Below the pieces are notes generated by a model. That model saw nothing but the letters and a program-made list of their open reading frames with translations, made no database searches and was not told the origin of the DNA. This document shows positions 37,714 through 46,883 of a stretch of DNA of 64,000 bases, piece by piece. Position 1 is the stretch's first letter, and every line of letters starts with the position of its first letter. The translations under genes were made by a program, and so were the position numbers. This DNA comes from Caldisericum exile AZM16c01 (GTDB lineage Bacteria > Caldisericota > Caldisericia > Caldisericales > Caldisericaceae). The DNA lies in contig NC_017096.1 in the NCBI RefSeq assembly GCF_000284335.1, forward strand, positions 1,488,001-1,552,000, in the 5' to 3' direction.

Positions 37714-40700
37714 ATGGAAACAATTTCAACAATTTACAAAAATCTTTGTCCAAACTGCGGAAATGACATTACAGACGATAGATTAAAATTAGGGCTTACA
37801 TGTGAGGCATGCTTGGATAGGATTGTCCCAAAAGAACAAATCTGTAACTATCTTAAAATAGAGCAGTTTAAATCCTTTTGCAACCTGAGAGAGCATCTAT
37901 CTAAATTCAAAAATACATTTAAAAACACAACCGGCTTTAACTTATCTTCCCTTCAAGAAATGTGGGCAATAAGATTTTTTCTCGACAACTCCTTTGCTCT
38001 TATTGCGGAAACTGGTATTGGAAAAACTACATTCGGGCTTACACTTTCAAAGTACATCTCGGAAAACAACATCGGCTTTGTGTATCTTATCTTCCCAACA
38101 AACATTCTTGTAAAACAAGCAAAAGAAAAATTGTTAAAATTTGGGATTGCCGAAAATGAGATTATCGCATATGATTCAAATCTTCCAAAAAATACGCTTG
38201 AACTTCTAAAATATCGGATTCAAGAAGGCGATTTCAAGATACTTATAACAACTACAAATTTCCTTTACAAAAACTTTGATATGGTGCCAAAGGGTCTTTA
38301 CTCGCTTGTATTTATTGACGATGTTGATTCAATTTTAAAAAATTCAAAAAATATAGATAAGGTGCTTAAACTTCTGAACTTTAACGATGAAGACATTGAG
38401 AAGGCGCTTAAACTTATTGACCTAAAAAGGCTCTCTCTTAAAAATAAGGTTGACCAGGAGACACTTCAAAGTGTCATTGAAGATGTTAATAAAATTAAAG
38501 CAAAGCGAAAAGGTGTCTTGATTGTTTCATCTGCGACAACAAACCCAAAGTCAAAAAAGGTACTCCTTTTTAGGGAACTTCTCAACTTCGAAGTAGGACG
38601 GGTTGTCTCAACGTTGCGAAAAGTTGTTGATACTTATAAAATTGTTGAAGGCGACCTTTTTTCCGAGGCGCTTTCAGAAATTAAAAAACTTGGCAAAGGT
38701 GGACTTATATTCCTTAATACAGATTACACAAAGGAAGACCTTGAAAATTTCGTGCACTTCCTCAATAAAAACGGCGTAAAGGCTCTCTCATATGAACATC
38801 TCACAAAGGTTTTAGAAGATTTTAAGCAGGGTAGTCTTGATGTACTTGTTGGATTTTCTACATACAGAAATCCACTTGCAAGAGGGATTGACCTTCCTTC
38901 CGTTATAAGGTATGCACTCTTTGTGGGTGTGCCTAAGATAAAATTTTCGCTTAGTGCAACCGAAGGGAATAGAGGATTATACTATGCAATTTTGATGCTT
39001 GCACCACATATTACAAGGAAGAAAATACTTAAAGACTCAGAAGTTGCAAAAATCTATAGATACTTAAATATCCTCAAAAGATACTCAAATGTTATTGAAG
39101 AAAGTGGTGATAATCCATATCAAAAAGCATATGCTGAAGCAGTAAATTATTTTAAGGAACTTTTTAAAAGAGAGGATATTGTAAAAATCATCGAAGAGAC
39201 ACCTGATATTGCACTGCAAAGAAAGGGAAATGAACTTTCATTTGTGGTTGTAGATACCACAGGCTACATTCAGGCATCTGGTCGAACTTCCCGCCTCATT
39301 GCAACGGGTCTTACAAAAGGACTTTCTCTTATTTTAACTAATGATCTAAAGGCACTATTGGTTTTAGGGAAAAAACTCAAGTGGTTCATTGAAGACGCTC
39401 TCTTGTTACCATATGAAACAGTTAACATTGAAAGTATCCTCAAAGAAATTGACGATGACCGAGCACTTGTACGTAAAATTGAAAGTGGATTTCTTACTGA
39501 TGTAGAACCAAAATTTGACACAAAACTTGTGATTGTTGAATCCCCAAATAAGGCACGAACAATTGCATCCTTCTATGGTAAACCCATAAGAAGACGTATT
39601 GGAAATCTTGACGCATTTGAGATCATCATGAAAGATACAATCCTCACAATTGCTGCATCAAAGGGACATATTTTAGATCTAAACAAAACGGAGGGGTATT
39701 TTGGCGTTTTGAAGAGAGATGGAATATTTATTCCGCTTTTTGAGCCAATTGACGAAGACAAAGAAAATATTCTTAAATCCTTAAGAAGATTATCTTTAGA
39801 AGTTAATGAGGTTTTACTTGCTTCCGATCCAGACACAGAAGGAGAAAAGATAAGTTATGATTTATGGCTTAACCTTTCTCCTTATGCAAACCACATAAAG
39901 CGCATTGAGTTTCACGAGGTTACAAAGCATGCTTTTGAAGATGCGATAAAGAATCCGAGAAACTTAAATATTAACCTTGTTAAGGCACAGTTTTTAAGAA
40001 GAATTGCAGACAGATTTGTAGGCTTTACAGTTTCGCAATACATCCAAAAGGAAAAGGGACTTAAAACTCTTTCAGCAGGAAGAGTGCAAACACCTGTTCT
40101 TGAGTGGATTGTAAATCGTGGCATTGAGGCATCAAAAAAGAACCCATATTTAAGAGTATTTTTTAGTTCAAAAACGGTTGAGTTTAAACTCGAAAGCACT
40201 CTAAACAAAGAAGAAATCGATAAAGTTAAGACAATCTATGTGAAAATCCTCGATCGACACAAAGAAAATTTATTTGTTAAGCCGTTTGAAACATACACAC
40301 TTTTAAAGGAGGCATCAAACAAATTAAAACTCCCATCCTTTACAATAATGCAACTTGCACAAGACCTCTTTGAGATGGGATTAATCACCTATCACAGGAC
40401 TGATAGTATTAAGGTGAGTGAGACAGGTGTGCGTATTGCAAAAGAGTATATCGAAGAAAATTTCGGGAGTGAATTTGTAAAAATCAGAATGCATTCACAA
40501 ACCCAAGGCGCACATGAGTGCATTCGACCAACAAAAGCAATGGATGTTGAAGAATTAAAATCATATCTTACAATAAACCCAATTTTAGGTATTACGCCAA
40601 TGCATCTTAAACTCTATGACCTTATATTTAGGCAATTTATTGCATCTCAAATGAAGGACACTGTTGTTGAAGGCGGTAAAGTTTTGTACTCTTTAAATAT

Positions 40701-41193
40701 AGGAAGTCTCACCCTTCAAAAAGAGGAAGAGGTAAATATTGGAATTGTAGAAGAGGGTTTCAATAAAATTCACCCTGTTGAAATTTATCCAGTCTCAGAA
40801 GGGATTATTCCAATTGAAAACAAACTTCTTATAAGAAAAAGTGATGTGCCTTTTTATACGCATGCAACAATAATTGAAGAAATGGAGAAGAAAGGCATCG
40901 GAAGGCCATCAACTTATGCAATCACAATTGAAAAACTCATTGCAAGAAAATATGTTATTGATAAAAAGGGTTTTTTAATCCCTACAAAACTTGGTGCTGA
41001 GATTGTAAATCTCATAAAGAAAAATATGAAAATTTCACCATTTGTAAGTGAAGGATACACAAAAGAACTTGAACAAAAGATGGATAAAATAGAACAAGGT
41101 AGCGGGGATTACAACAAAGAGATAGAAAAGATTTTCAACGATCTTCAACTTGAAAAATTGAAAGAATTTTTGAGTCTATCGATTGAAGATTAA
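37714..41193 (+). CDS. rgy: reverse gyrase
   Basis: A 1,159-aa fusion of an SF2 helicase-like domain and a type IA topoisomerase that introduces positive supercoils, a hallmark of thermophiles. It has an N-terminal zinc finger (Cys12, Cys15, Cys30, Cys33), Walker A GIGKT (101-105), a DDVD box (202-205) and helicase motif VI-like QASGRTSRL. The topoisomerase half has TOPRIM Glu609 (VIVESPNKA), DPDTEGE near 705-711 and catalytic Tyr893 (LITYHRTDS). The second zinc finger expected between TOPRIM motifs is absent: no cysteine occurs there. ATG at 37714 is preferred to TTG at 37702 because GGAGG is correctly placed. Confidence 0.97.
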   Translation: METISTIYKNLCPNCGNDITDDRLKLGLTCEACLDRIVPKEQICNYLKIEQFKSFCNLREHLSKFKNTFKNTTGFNLSSLQEMWAIRFFLDNSFALIAETGIGKTTFGLTLSKYISENNIGFVYLIFPTNILVKQAKEKLLKFGIAENEIIAYDSNLPKNTLELLKYRIQEGDFKILITTTNFLYKNFDMVPKGLYSLVFIDDVDSILKNSKNIDKVLKLLNFNDEDIEKALKLIDLKRLSLKNKVDQETLQSVIEDVNKIKAKRKGVLIVSSATTNPKSKKVLLFRELLNFEVGRVVSTLRKVVDTYKIVEGDLFSEALSEIKKLGKGGLIFLNTDYTKEDLENFVHFLNKNGVKALSYEHLTKVLEDFKQGSLDVLVGFSTYRNPLARGIDLPSVIRYALFVGVPKIKFSLSATEGNRGLYYAILMLAPHITRKKILKDSEVAKIYRYLNILKRYSNVIEESGDNPYQKAYAEAVNYFKELFKREDIVKIIEETPDIALQRKGNELSFVVVDTTGYIQASGRTSRLIATGLTKGLSLILTNDLKALLVLGKKLKWFIEDALLLPYETVNIESILKEIDDDRALVRKIESGFLTDVEPKFDTKLVIVESPNKARTIASFYGKPIRRRIGNLDAFEIIMKDTILTIAASKGHILDLNKTEGYFGVLKRDGIFIPLFEPIDEDKENILKSLRRLSLEVNEVLLASDPDTEGEKISYDLWLNLSPYANHIKRIEFHEVTKHAFEDAIKNPRNLNINLVKAQFLRRIADRFVGFTVSQYIQKEKGLKTLSAGRVQTPVLEWIVNRGIEASKKNPYLRVFFSSKTVEFKLESTLNKEEIDKVKTIYVKILDRHKENLFVKPFETYTLLKEASNKLKLPSFTIMQLAQDLFEMGLITYHRTDSIKVSETGVRIAKEYIEENFGSEFVKIRMHSQTQGAHECIRPTKAMDVEELKSYLTINPILGITPMHLKLYDLIFRQFIASQMKDTVVEGGKVLYSLNIGSLTLQKEEEVNIGIVEEGFNKIHPVEIYPVSEGIIPIENKLLIRKSDVPFYTHATIIEEMEKKGIGRPSTYAITIEKLIARKYVIDKKGFLIPTKLGAEIVNLIKKNMKISPFVSEGYTKELEQKMDKIEQGSGDYNKEIEKIFNDLQLEKLKEFLSLSIED

Positions 41194-41196
41194 AAA

Positions 41197-41225
41197 TTAC
41201 CTTTTAAGGCTCCTTGTGATATAAT
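41197..41225 (+). promoter_or_regulatory. promoter of the methyltransferase-radical SAM operon
   Basis: TTACCT (41197-41202), a 17-bp spacer and TATAAT (41220-41225). The ATG at 41232 starts six bases after the -10 box and there is no Shine-Dalgarno sequence, so the operon's first gene is probably leaderless. Confidence 0.65.
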
Positions 41226-41231
41226 TAAGTG

Positions 41232-41915
41232 ATGGAAGAGAAATTTGATAAAATTGCAAACGAGTATGACCTTTGGTTTGAAACCCCCGTTGGGCGTGTA
41301 GTAAAAGAATTAGAAATTGATGCCTTAATAAGTGCACTTCCCGATTTAAACGGGAAGAAAATGCTTGAAGTAGGTATTGGCACGGGCCTTTTTGCAATGG
41401 AATTTAGAAAACGCGGCGCAGAAGTCTACGGAATTGACCCTGCAAGTAATATGCTTAAAATTGCGCAATTGAGAGGTTTTGAAGTAAAGTTTGGATATGG
41501 GGAAGCAATTCCATTTGAAGATAACTTGTTTGATATCGTTTTATCAATGACTTCAATGGAAAATTCAAAGGACCCTGAAAAATTTGTAAGCGAAATGGTG
41601 CGCGTTGCAAAACCTTCCGGTCGAATTGTTGTTGCGGTGTTGAATGCAATTTCTTTTTATGGCATCTCAAGAAGAATAAGAGGACTGTTTGACCCAAACG
41701 ACTTATTTAGAGGAATGCATTTTTACAATTACTGGGAATTAAGGAACCTCCTTAGAAGACATATTTGTAATGTTGAAGTTAACTCTTCTGTTTTCTTTAA
41801 CCCAACACCTCCAAAGTTTATTTTAGATAGGGCCTATGCCCTTGAGAAATTTGGAAGAAAGTATTTAAAACCATTCGGGGCTCTACTTATAGGAGGAGGA
41901 ACAAAATGCTTATAA
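41232..41915 (+). CDS. SAM-dependent methyltransferase, class I
   Basis: A 227-aa Methyltransf_11-type enzyme. SAM binding is shown by MLEVGIGTGLFAMEF (motif I), YGIDPASNMLKIA and the motif after FDIVLSMTSMENSKDPEKF. It resembles small methyltransferases of the UbiE/MenG group, but the substrate is unknown. It opens a five-gene operon with overlapping ends that also encodes a thiamine-binding-like protein, two radical-SAM enzymes and a Cas10-like HD protein. Confidence 0.85.
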   Translation: MEEKFDKIANEYDLWFETPVGRVVKELEIDALISALPDLNGKKMLEVGIGTGLFAMEFRKRGAEVYGIDPASNMLKIAQLRGFEVKFGYGEAIPFEDNLFDIVLSMTSMENSKDPEKFVSEMVRVAKPSGRIVVAVLNAISFYGISRRIRGLFDPNDLFRGMHFYNYWELRNLLRRHICNVEVNSSVFFNPTPPKFILDRAYALEKFGRKYLKPFGALLIGGGTKCL

Positions 41916-42151
41916 CAGCACAATTTTCAATATACCCATTAAAGGTTGAAAATTACGGAGACTATGTTTATGATACAGTGCGTATTGTGAAAAGTTTTGG
42001 GCTTGATGTAACAGTTGGGCCTACAAGTTCGGTTACATATGGAGATTCGGAATTAATTTTTAAAGCATTTAACGAAGTGATGAGGCAGTTTGAAGGAAAA
42101 GTTCATTTTGTTTTTGTTATTACGCTATCGAATGCGTGCCCCAAACCATAG
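41906..42151 (+). CDS. MTH1187/YkoF-type thiamine-binding protein
   Basis: An 81-aa ferredoxin-like protein of the MTH1187 (Thiamine_BP, PF01910) family, recognised by AQFSIYPLKVENYGDYV and VTVGPTSSVTYGD and by its length. Family members form tetramers and some bind thiamine-like ligands; the cellular role is unknown. It overlaps the methyltransferase by ten bases and has AGGAGGAGG before the ATG. Confidence 0.75.
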   Translation: MLITAQFSIYPLKVENYGDYVYDTVRIVKSFGLDVTVGPTSSVTYGDSELIFKAFNEVMRQFEGKVHFVFVITLSNACPKP

Positions 42152-42166
42152 AAAGGGATTATAAAT

Positions 42167-43033
42167 ATGCTATATTTCTTTTATCCATCAAGAGAAACTC
42201 TTGAAGTAAGTTTAACAGGAACCTCGTGCGCCCTTAACTGTAATCACTGTAATGCTCAATATCTTTCAAGAATGAAAACAAAAGAAGAGATCCTTCAAAT
42301 CCTTGAAAAAAATCCCGGAAGATTTAAAAGTATCCTTATTTCAGGTGGCTCAACGCCTGAAGGCAAAGTGCCCATTCTTCAACACATGGACTTCATTCAA
42401 AAGGTTTATTCAATGGGAATTAAACTAAACTTTCACACAGGACTTTTAACCGAAGAAGAGATACGAGCAATAAAACCATATGTAGAAAGAATTTCTTTTG
42501 ATTTTGTTTATGATGATAGGGTGATTCAAGATGTGTATCACTTAAAAGACAAGACCAAAGAAGACTTTGAAAAAACTTATCTTCTTATGAGAAGAATTAT
42601 TGGAGGACGTATTGAAAATGAGGAAGGTCTACCCCAATCCCGTGTTGTCCCACATATAACATTGGGGCTTAAATGCGGTGAAGTTGATCAAGGCGAAGAG
42701 GACACAATTGATGAACTTGCATTTATAAAACCAACACTTATTGTAATTGATGTCTTTATCCCAACAAAGGGCACACCTTACGAAAATTGCCCACTTCCTA
42801 ATTTAGATAAAGTATTAAAGATGATTGACAAGGCATACAGAAGAACATCTCGCACAACAACCCTCTTTTTGGGATGTATGAGGCCGTTTGGTGAGTATAG
42901 AGAGCGCCTTGATGTTGAAGCATACAAATTGGGCGTTAAAGGATTTGTGCTTCCATCAAAAGCTCTTCGCGATCTTGTAAAAGAAAAAGGTGAGGAAGTG
43001 AGGATATTCAATGAGTGTTGTGCCCTTATATAA
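42167..43033 (+). CDS. radical-SAM protein, COG1856-like (possible LipS subunit)
   Basis: A 288-aa radical-SAM enzyme. The 4Fe-4S motif CALNCNHC follows the strand VSLTGTS, and SILISGGSTPEGK and ISFDFVYDD are the usual barrel segments. The pattern matches the uncharacterised biotin-synthase homologues (COG1856). In archaea and some bacteria a pair of adjacent biotin-synthase-like radical-SAM proteins forms a two-subunit lipoyl synthase (LipS1/LipS2). This gene and the next overlap by 23 bp and fit that arrangement, but the assignment is inference. Confidence 0.75.
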   Translation: MLYFFYPSRETLEVSLTGTSCALNCNHCNAQYLSRMKTKEEILQILEKNPGRFKSILISGGSTPEGKVPILQHMDFIQKVYSMGIKLNFHTGLLTEEEIRAIKPYVERISFDFVYDDRVIQDVYHLKDKTKEDFEKTYLLMRRIIGGRIENEEGLPQSRVVPHITLGLKCGEVDQGEEDTIDELAFIKPTLIVIDVFIPTKGTPYENCPLPNLDKVLKMIDKAYRRTSRTTTLFLGCMRPFGEYRERLDVEAYKLGVKGFVLPSKALRDLVKEKGEEVRIFNECCALI

Positions 43034-44021
43034 AGAGGATATTCTTCAAAAGGATATTAGAGTTTCCATTGGAAGCCTTGCACTCCTTGGGTTAAAAGAT
43101 GTAAAAGTTTTTGCAAAGCCAACAACAATTTACCTTATGGTTGAAGAGCGTTGCATGTTTAATTGCCTTTACTGTGCGCAGGCAAGGGAATCAAATGCAA
43201 ATCTCGAAAACCTATCAAGGGTAACTTGGCCAAAAGAAACATTTAAAAATGTGCTTGATGCATTAATAAAACACAAAGATGATTACAGGCGTATTTGCTT
43301 TCAAGTTGTAAATGGAAGAAACTATTACGAAGACCTTGTTCAATTTTTAAAAGTTCTCAAAGTTTCGCAAATAAATGTGCCAATATCAATTTCGATAAGA
43401 GAAACAAACATAAACCGCATAAGAGAAATGTTTTCCCTTGGGGTTGAGCGTATTGGTCTTCCTATTGATGTTGTATCAAAGGAACACTTCTCAAAAATTC
43501 GTGGAGGAAATTTTGAAAGCACATTCTCTTTTATTATAGATACGGCAAGGGAATTCAAAGGGAAAATTACAACACACATCATCGTCGGACTTAACGAGAC
43601 CGATTTTGAATTGTATGATGCGATGGAAAAGTTTTTTCACAATAATGTGCTTGTGTCATTATTTGCTTTCACGCCAATTAAAGGGACACCTTTCGAAAGT
43701 CATCCGAAAGTCCCAATAGGGCGATATCGGAAATTTCAATTCGTAAGAGCACTATTCTTTAAACACATTCCCTTCGAGCCAATTTTTGAAAGTGGCGAAC
43801 TTTCAGGAGTTAAAATCGATGCACCAAAAGAGAAAATTCTTGAACTTATAAGCGATCCTTCAAACTATATTACTCAGGGATGTCCAAACTGTAATAGACC
43901 TTTTTACAATGAAACTCCAGCGGGGCCATTATATAATTTCCCCACAAAACCCAGCGATACAAGTTTTGTTTTTAAGGACTTTGTAAAAGTTGTTTTTGAT
44001 GGAAAAGTCGAATTCAACTGA
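43011..44021 (+). CDS. radical-SAM protein, biotin-synthase-like (possible LipS subunit)
   Basis: A 336-aa radical-SAM enzyme with the cluster motif CMFNCLYC (in EERCMFNCLYCAQARES) and a C-terminal CPNC pair followed by NRPFYNETPAG, which could bind a second iron-sulfur cluster. A sacrificial auxiliary cluster is needed for sulfur insertion, so this is consistent with a lipoyl synthase-type reaction. Start has GAGG and overlaps the upstream radical-SAM gene. The 3' end overlaps the HD protein. Neither a lipoate acceptor nor a ligase is in the window. Confidence 0.75.
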   Translation: MSVVPLYKEDILQKDIRVSIGSLALLGLKDVKVFAKPTTIYLMVEERCMFNCLYCAQARESNANLENLSRVTWPKETFKNVLDALIKHKDDYRRICFQVVNGRNYYEDLVQFLKVLKVSQINVPISISIRETNINRIREMFSLGVERIGLPIDVVSKEHFSKIRGGNFESTFSFIIDTAREFKGKITTHIIVGLNETDFELYDAMEKFFHNNVLVSLFAFTPIKGTPFESHPKVPIGRYRKFQFVRALFFKHIPFEPIFESGELSGVKIDAPKEKILELISDPSNYITQGCPNCNRPFYNETPAGPLYNFPTKPSDTSFVFKDFVKVVFDGKVEFN

Positions 44022-45501
44022 TAGTAATCCCTTTAGGGATTTAATACTTCTTCTTGAAGTTTCCGTCTACCTTCATGACATTGGAAAACTTTCAAGATAC
44101 TTTATCTCATCTAAGGCAAAAGGCATAAAAGGGCTTGATTATCACGGACAAATTCTCTATATCGATTTTGCACTCAATAGGGTGCCCGATAACCTTTTAC
44201 GGTTTTTAAATAGCGAAGTGTATAAAATTCTTCAAATTGATCCACAAAGTGCGCCATTTGAAATAGATTTTTCTTTAATTCATATGATCTGTGCCCATCA
44301 TGGGTGTAATAGATGTTTAAGGAACCCTCCGTGCAAGCTCAAAGATAAAATTGAAGACTACAAAATTATGGAACTTCTTAAAACCCTTGACCATATGGAT
44401 GCTTCAAACCCACTTGATTCAGGAAAACAGGGTTATAAAGAGGTATTCATTGATAGATTTTTTGAAAATCCAAAGAAGGTTGAAATCGAAAAACTCGATT
44501 CATTAAGGATTGAGTTTTATGAGAAACTTGACTCTGCACTTTTAGAAGAAGGATTTGGAAGTAAGAATTTCAATATTAAAAATTTCCGAAGAAAAGTTTT
44601 AGAGTATTCCAAAGAGCCATTTTTAAAAGCACTTTCTGAAACAAGGCTTTTTGCAAATGACATAACGCTATTTGATCATTCACTTGCAACTGCAACCCTT
44701 TTTAAGATGTACCTCAGCGCATACTTTAATTTTCATATATCTCTTCCAAAGACTTTTTCGGAAGTAAATTATGTATTTATCAAATCTTATTCGGCCAACC
44801 CATCCTTAATTGAAGAGGATCTCGCATTTTCAAACGTGATTATTAAAAATAGCAATTACATCATATTTCCATTTCCAAATCTTTTAAGCAAAAAAATTAA
44901 GAATATCCTTAAAGAACTCATCGGAGATTTTGATGTGATAAAAGACCCATACGACCTTTTTCCACAATACAAAGAGTATCTGTTGTCCTTGAAGGTAAAA
45001 AATATTGAAGAAATAAAAGAAGGCTACACCTACAAAAAGGCAATTGAGGATGTTAAAAGGGTAATTTACTTTGCACTTCTAAAAGAAAAAGAGAATCTTG
45101 CTCAGAAACACAAGAGTTTTACAAGGCATATAAGAAATGTATCAAATGGTATAACAAAAGACAGGATAAACTTTGTAAAATTCCTAAAAAAACTTGTAGA
45201 ATTAAAACGCCTTAAAAAACACCTTGATGCAGAGCCTTCAATTGAAAATATACGAAGTTTTCTTAAAGTATGCTCCTCAAATGAAATAGAGCCTCAAATT
45301 GAAGAATACTTCGACCTCATAACTTCCCCTATTCGTCCACCATCACCAATAGAGATGTCAAAGATGTTTTTGAAATACTATAGAAAAACACACTCATACA
45401 AAAAGGTGCTTAATCGCTTTGTTATCATAAGACCATTGACCCTTGGAAGATTAATCGCATTTAACCGCCTTATCCAGGACAAGCAAACAGCAACACATTA
45501 A
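43999..45501 (+). CDS. orphan Cas10-like HD-domain protein
   Basis: A 500-aa protein whose first 140 residues form an HD phosphohydrolase unit: His26-Asp27 (LHDIGK), His49 (YHG), His95, His100-His101 (CAHHG) and Asp131 (TLDHMDAS). A small cysteine group (Cys98, 103, 106 and 112) lies inside it. NDITLFDHSLATATLFK (220-236) is the segment that follows the HD domain in Cas10 (Csm1/Cmr2) proteins, and NYIIFPFPNLLSKKIKN looks like the first palm domain. The palm's GGDD is missing and no other cas gene or array is present. It overlaps the radical-SAM gene by 23 bp. ATG at 43999 is preferred to TTG at 43990. Confidence 0.7.
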   Translation: MEKSNSTDSNPFRDLILLLEVSVYLHDIGKLSRYFISSKAKGIKGLDYHGQILYIDFALNRVPDNLLRFLNSEVYKILQIDPQSAPFEIDFSLIHMICAHHGCNRCLRNPPCKLKDKIEDYKIMELLKTLDHMDASNPLDSGKQGYKEVFIDRFFENPKKVEIEKLDSLRIEFYEKLDSALLEEGFGSKNFNIKNFRRKVLEYSKEPFLKALSETRLFANDITLFDHSLATATLFKMYLSAYFNFHISLPKTFSEVNYVFIKSYSANPSLIEEDLAFSNVIIKNSNYIIFPFPNLLSKKIKNILKELIGDFDVIKDPYDLFPQYKEYLLSLKVKNIEEIKEGYTYKKAIEDVKRVIYFALLKEKENLAQKHKSFTRHIRNVSNGITKDRINFVKFLKKLVELKRLKKHLDAEPSIENIRSFLKVCSSNEIEPQIEEYFDLITSPIRPPSPIEMSKMFLKYYRKTHSYKKVLNRFVIIRPLTLGRLIAFNRLIQDKQTATH

Positions 45502-45520
45502 AAATGATCACCTTAAAATT

Positions 45521-45603
45521 GTCCTTCCAAGAAGGATAAAAATAGTCATATTTGTCCTTTTAAAAAGGATAAATCTGTGATAAAATATCCTTGTAGGAGG
45601 GAT
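45521..45603 (+). promoter_or_regulatory. three 17-bp palindromes spaced exactly 33 bp
   Basis: Sites at 45521-45537, 45554-45570 and 45587-45603 fit RTCCTT-N5-ARGGAT with a 33-bp period, about three helical turns. The third contains the AGGAGG ribosome site and ends three bases before the ATG of the ATPase gene. A possible -10 (TAAAAT, 45581-45586) lies between sites 2 and 3. A repressor binding cooperatively is the simplest reading; the same arms could also form short RNA hairpins. Confidence 0.85.
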
Positions 45604-45605
45604 AA

Positions 45606-46883
45606 ATGAATACAGAAACCCTAAAAGAAGTGATTTATACAAACGAGCAATACATAAAAAAGTGGAAAGGAAAAATTATTGAAAGAGAAAATATCGTATT
45701 CCCAAAATCCATTGAAAAGGCAATAATTTTGTATGGCGTAAGAAGAAGCGGAAAGACTTTTATTCTTTTCAACCAATTCTTGAAACATGTTGATAAAGCA
45801 ATCTATATAGATTTTGAAGACGATAGGCTCAATAACTTTAGAATGGAGGATTTCGAAAAGTTAAAGAGTGCAGCAATCGAATTAAAACCACACTTAGGAA
45901 GTGAAAAAATCCACTATTATCTTGATGAAATTCAAAATGTTAAGGGTTTTGAAAAATTTGTAAGAAGAGTTGTAGAAAGAGAAAATGCATCGGTAATTGT
46001 AAGCGGGTCATTGTCAAAGATAAGACCTGAACAGATATCTACAACTCTTAGAGGTAGATCTTGGAGTATTGAAATATTACCGTTTTCTTTTAGAGAGTAT
46101 TTAAAAACACAATCCATCGATTTCGAAAATATTATCCTTATACCGGAGCAAAGAGCGATTCTAAAAAGAAGTTTTCGTGAATTCATTGCATGGGGAGGAT
46201 TTCCAGAGGTTATACTTGCAAAAAACGAGTTTGAAAAGAAAAAAATCCTAAAAGAGTATTTTAATGCAATGTTCTTTAAAGACCTTGTTGAAAAATATGA
46301 AATGACAAACATAACACTTTTGGAATTACTTCTTGATAAATTGTTTTCCTCATATTCAACAAGGCTATCTTTAACTTCTATATACAAGCAATACAAAGAT
46401 AAGATGCCTTTGTCGAAAGATTCTTTATATGACTATTATAAGAAGATCCTCGAAAGCATGCTAATTTTCGAGGTAAGAAAATTTTCTGAATCATCGTATA
46501 AGCGGGCAAGAAACCCTGCAAAAATATACCTTGTTGATGTTGGACTTGCAAAGGATACTACTTCGCAAAATATTGGAAAAAGAATGGAAAATGTTGTATT
46601 TATTGAATTAAAAAGAAGGGGATATGACCTTTATTACTTTGATGAAAAAAGGGAATGCGACTTTATAGCTGTAAAAGATAAAGAATTAACACCAATTCAG
46701 GTGACATATGAAATAAACGATACAAATAGGGAAAGAGAAATCGAGGGGATAGTTGAAGCATGCAAATTTTTAGGAGTTAAAAAGGGTTTAATCATAACCT
46801 ACGATGAGGAAGAAACATTTGAGATTCATGACATTGAAGTAGAAATTATTCCAATTTATAAGTGGTTAATTAGCCTGCGATAA
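45606..46883 (+). CDS. AAA_14 / DUF4143 ATPase
   Basis: A 425-aa P-loop ATPase. Walker A is GVRRSGKT, Walker B-like HYYLDEIQN and a sensor-like SGSLSKI follow, then the DUF4143 C-terminal domain ([12 protein letters not shown] and [10 protein letters not shown], a PD-(D/E)XK-like core). The family is widespread and often duplicated in thermophiles; its biological role is unsettled, with defence or chromosome functions proposed. It has three palindromes directly upstream and ends 18 bp inside the convergent uvrA gene. Confidence 0.87.
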   Translation: MNTETLKEVIYTNEQYIKKWKGKIIERENIVFPKSIEKAIILYGVRRSGKTFILFNQFLKHVDKAIYIDFEDDRLNNFRMEDFEKLKSAAIELKPHLGSEKIHYYLDEIQNVKGFEKFVRRVVERENASVIVSGSLSKIRPEQISTTLRGRSWSIEILPFSFREYLKTQSIDFENIILIPEQRAILKRSFREFIAWGGFPEVILAKNEFEKKKILKEYFNAMFFKDLVEKYEMTNITLLELLLDKLFSSYSTRLSLTSIYKQYKDKMPLSKDSLYDYYKKILESMLIFEVRKFSESSYKRARNPAKIYLVDVGLAKDTTSQNIGKRMENVVFIELKRRGYDLYYFDEKRECDFIAVKDKELTPIQVTYEINDTNREREIEGIVEACKFLGVKKGLIITYDEEETFEIHDIEVEIIPIYKWLISLR

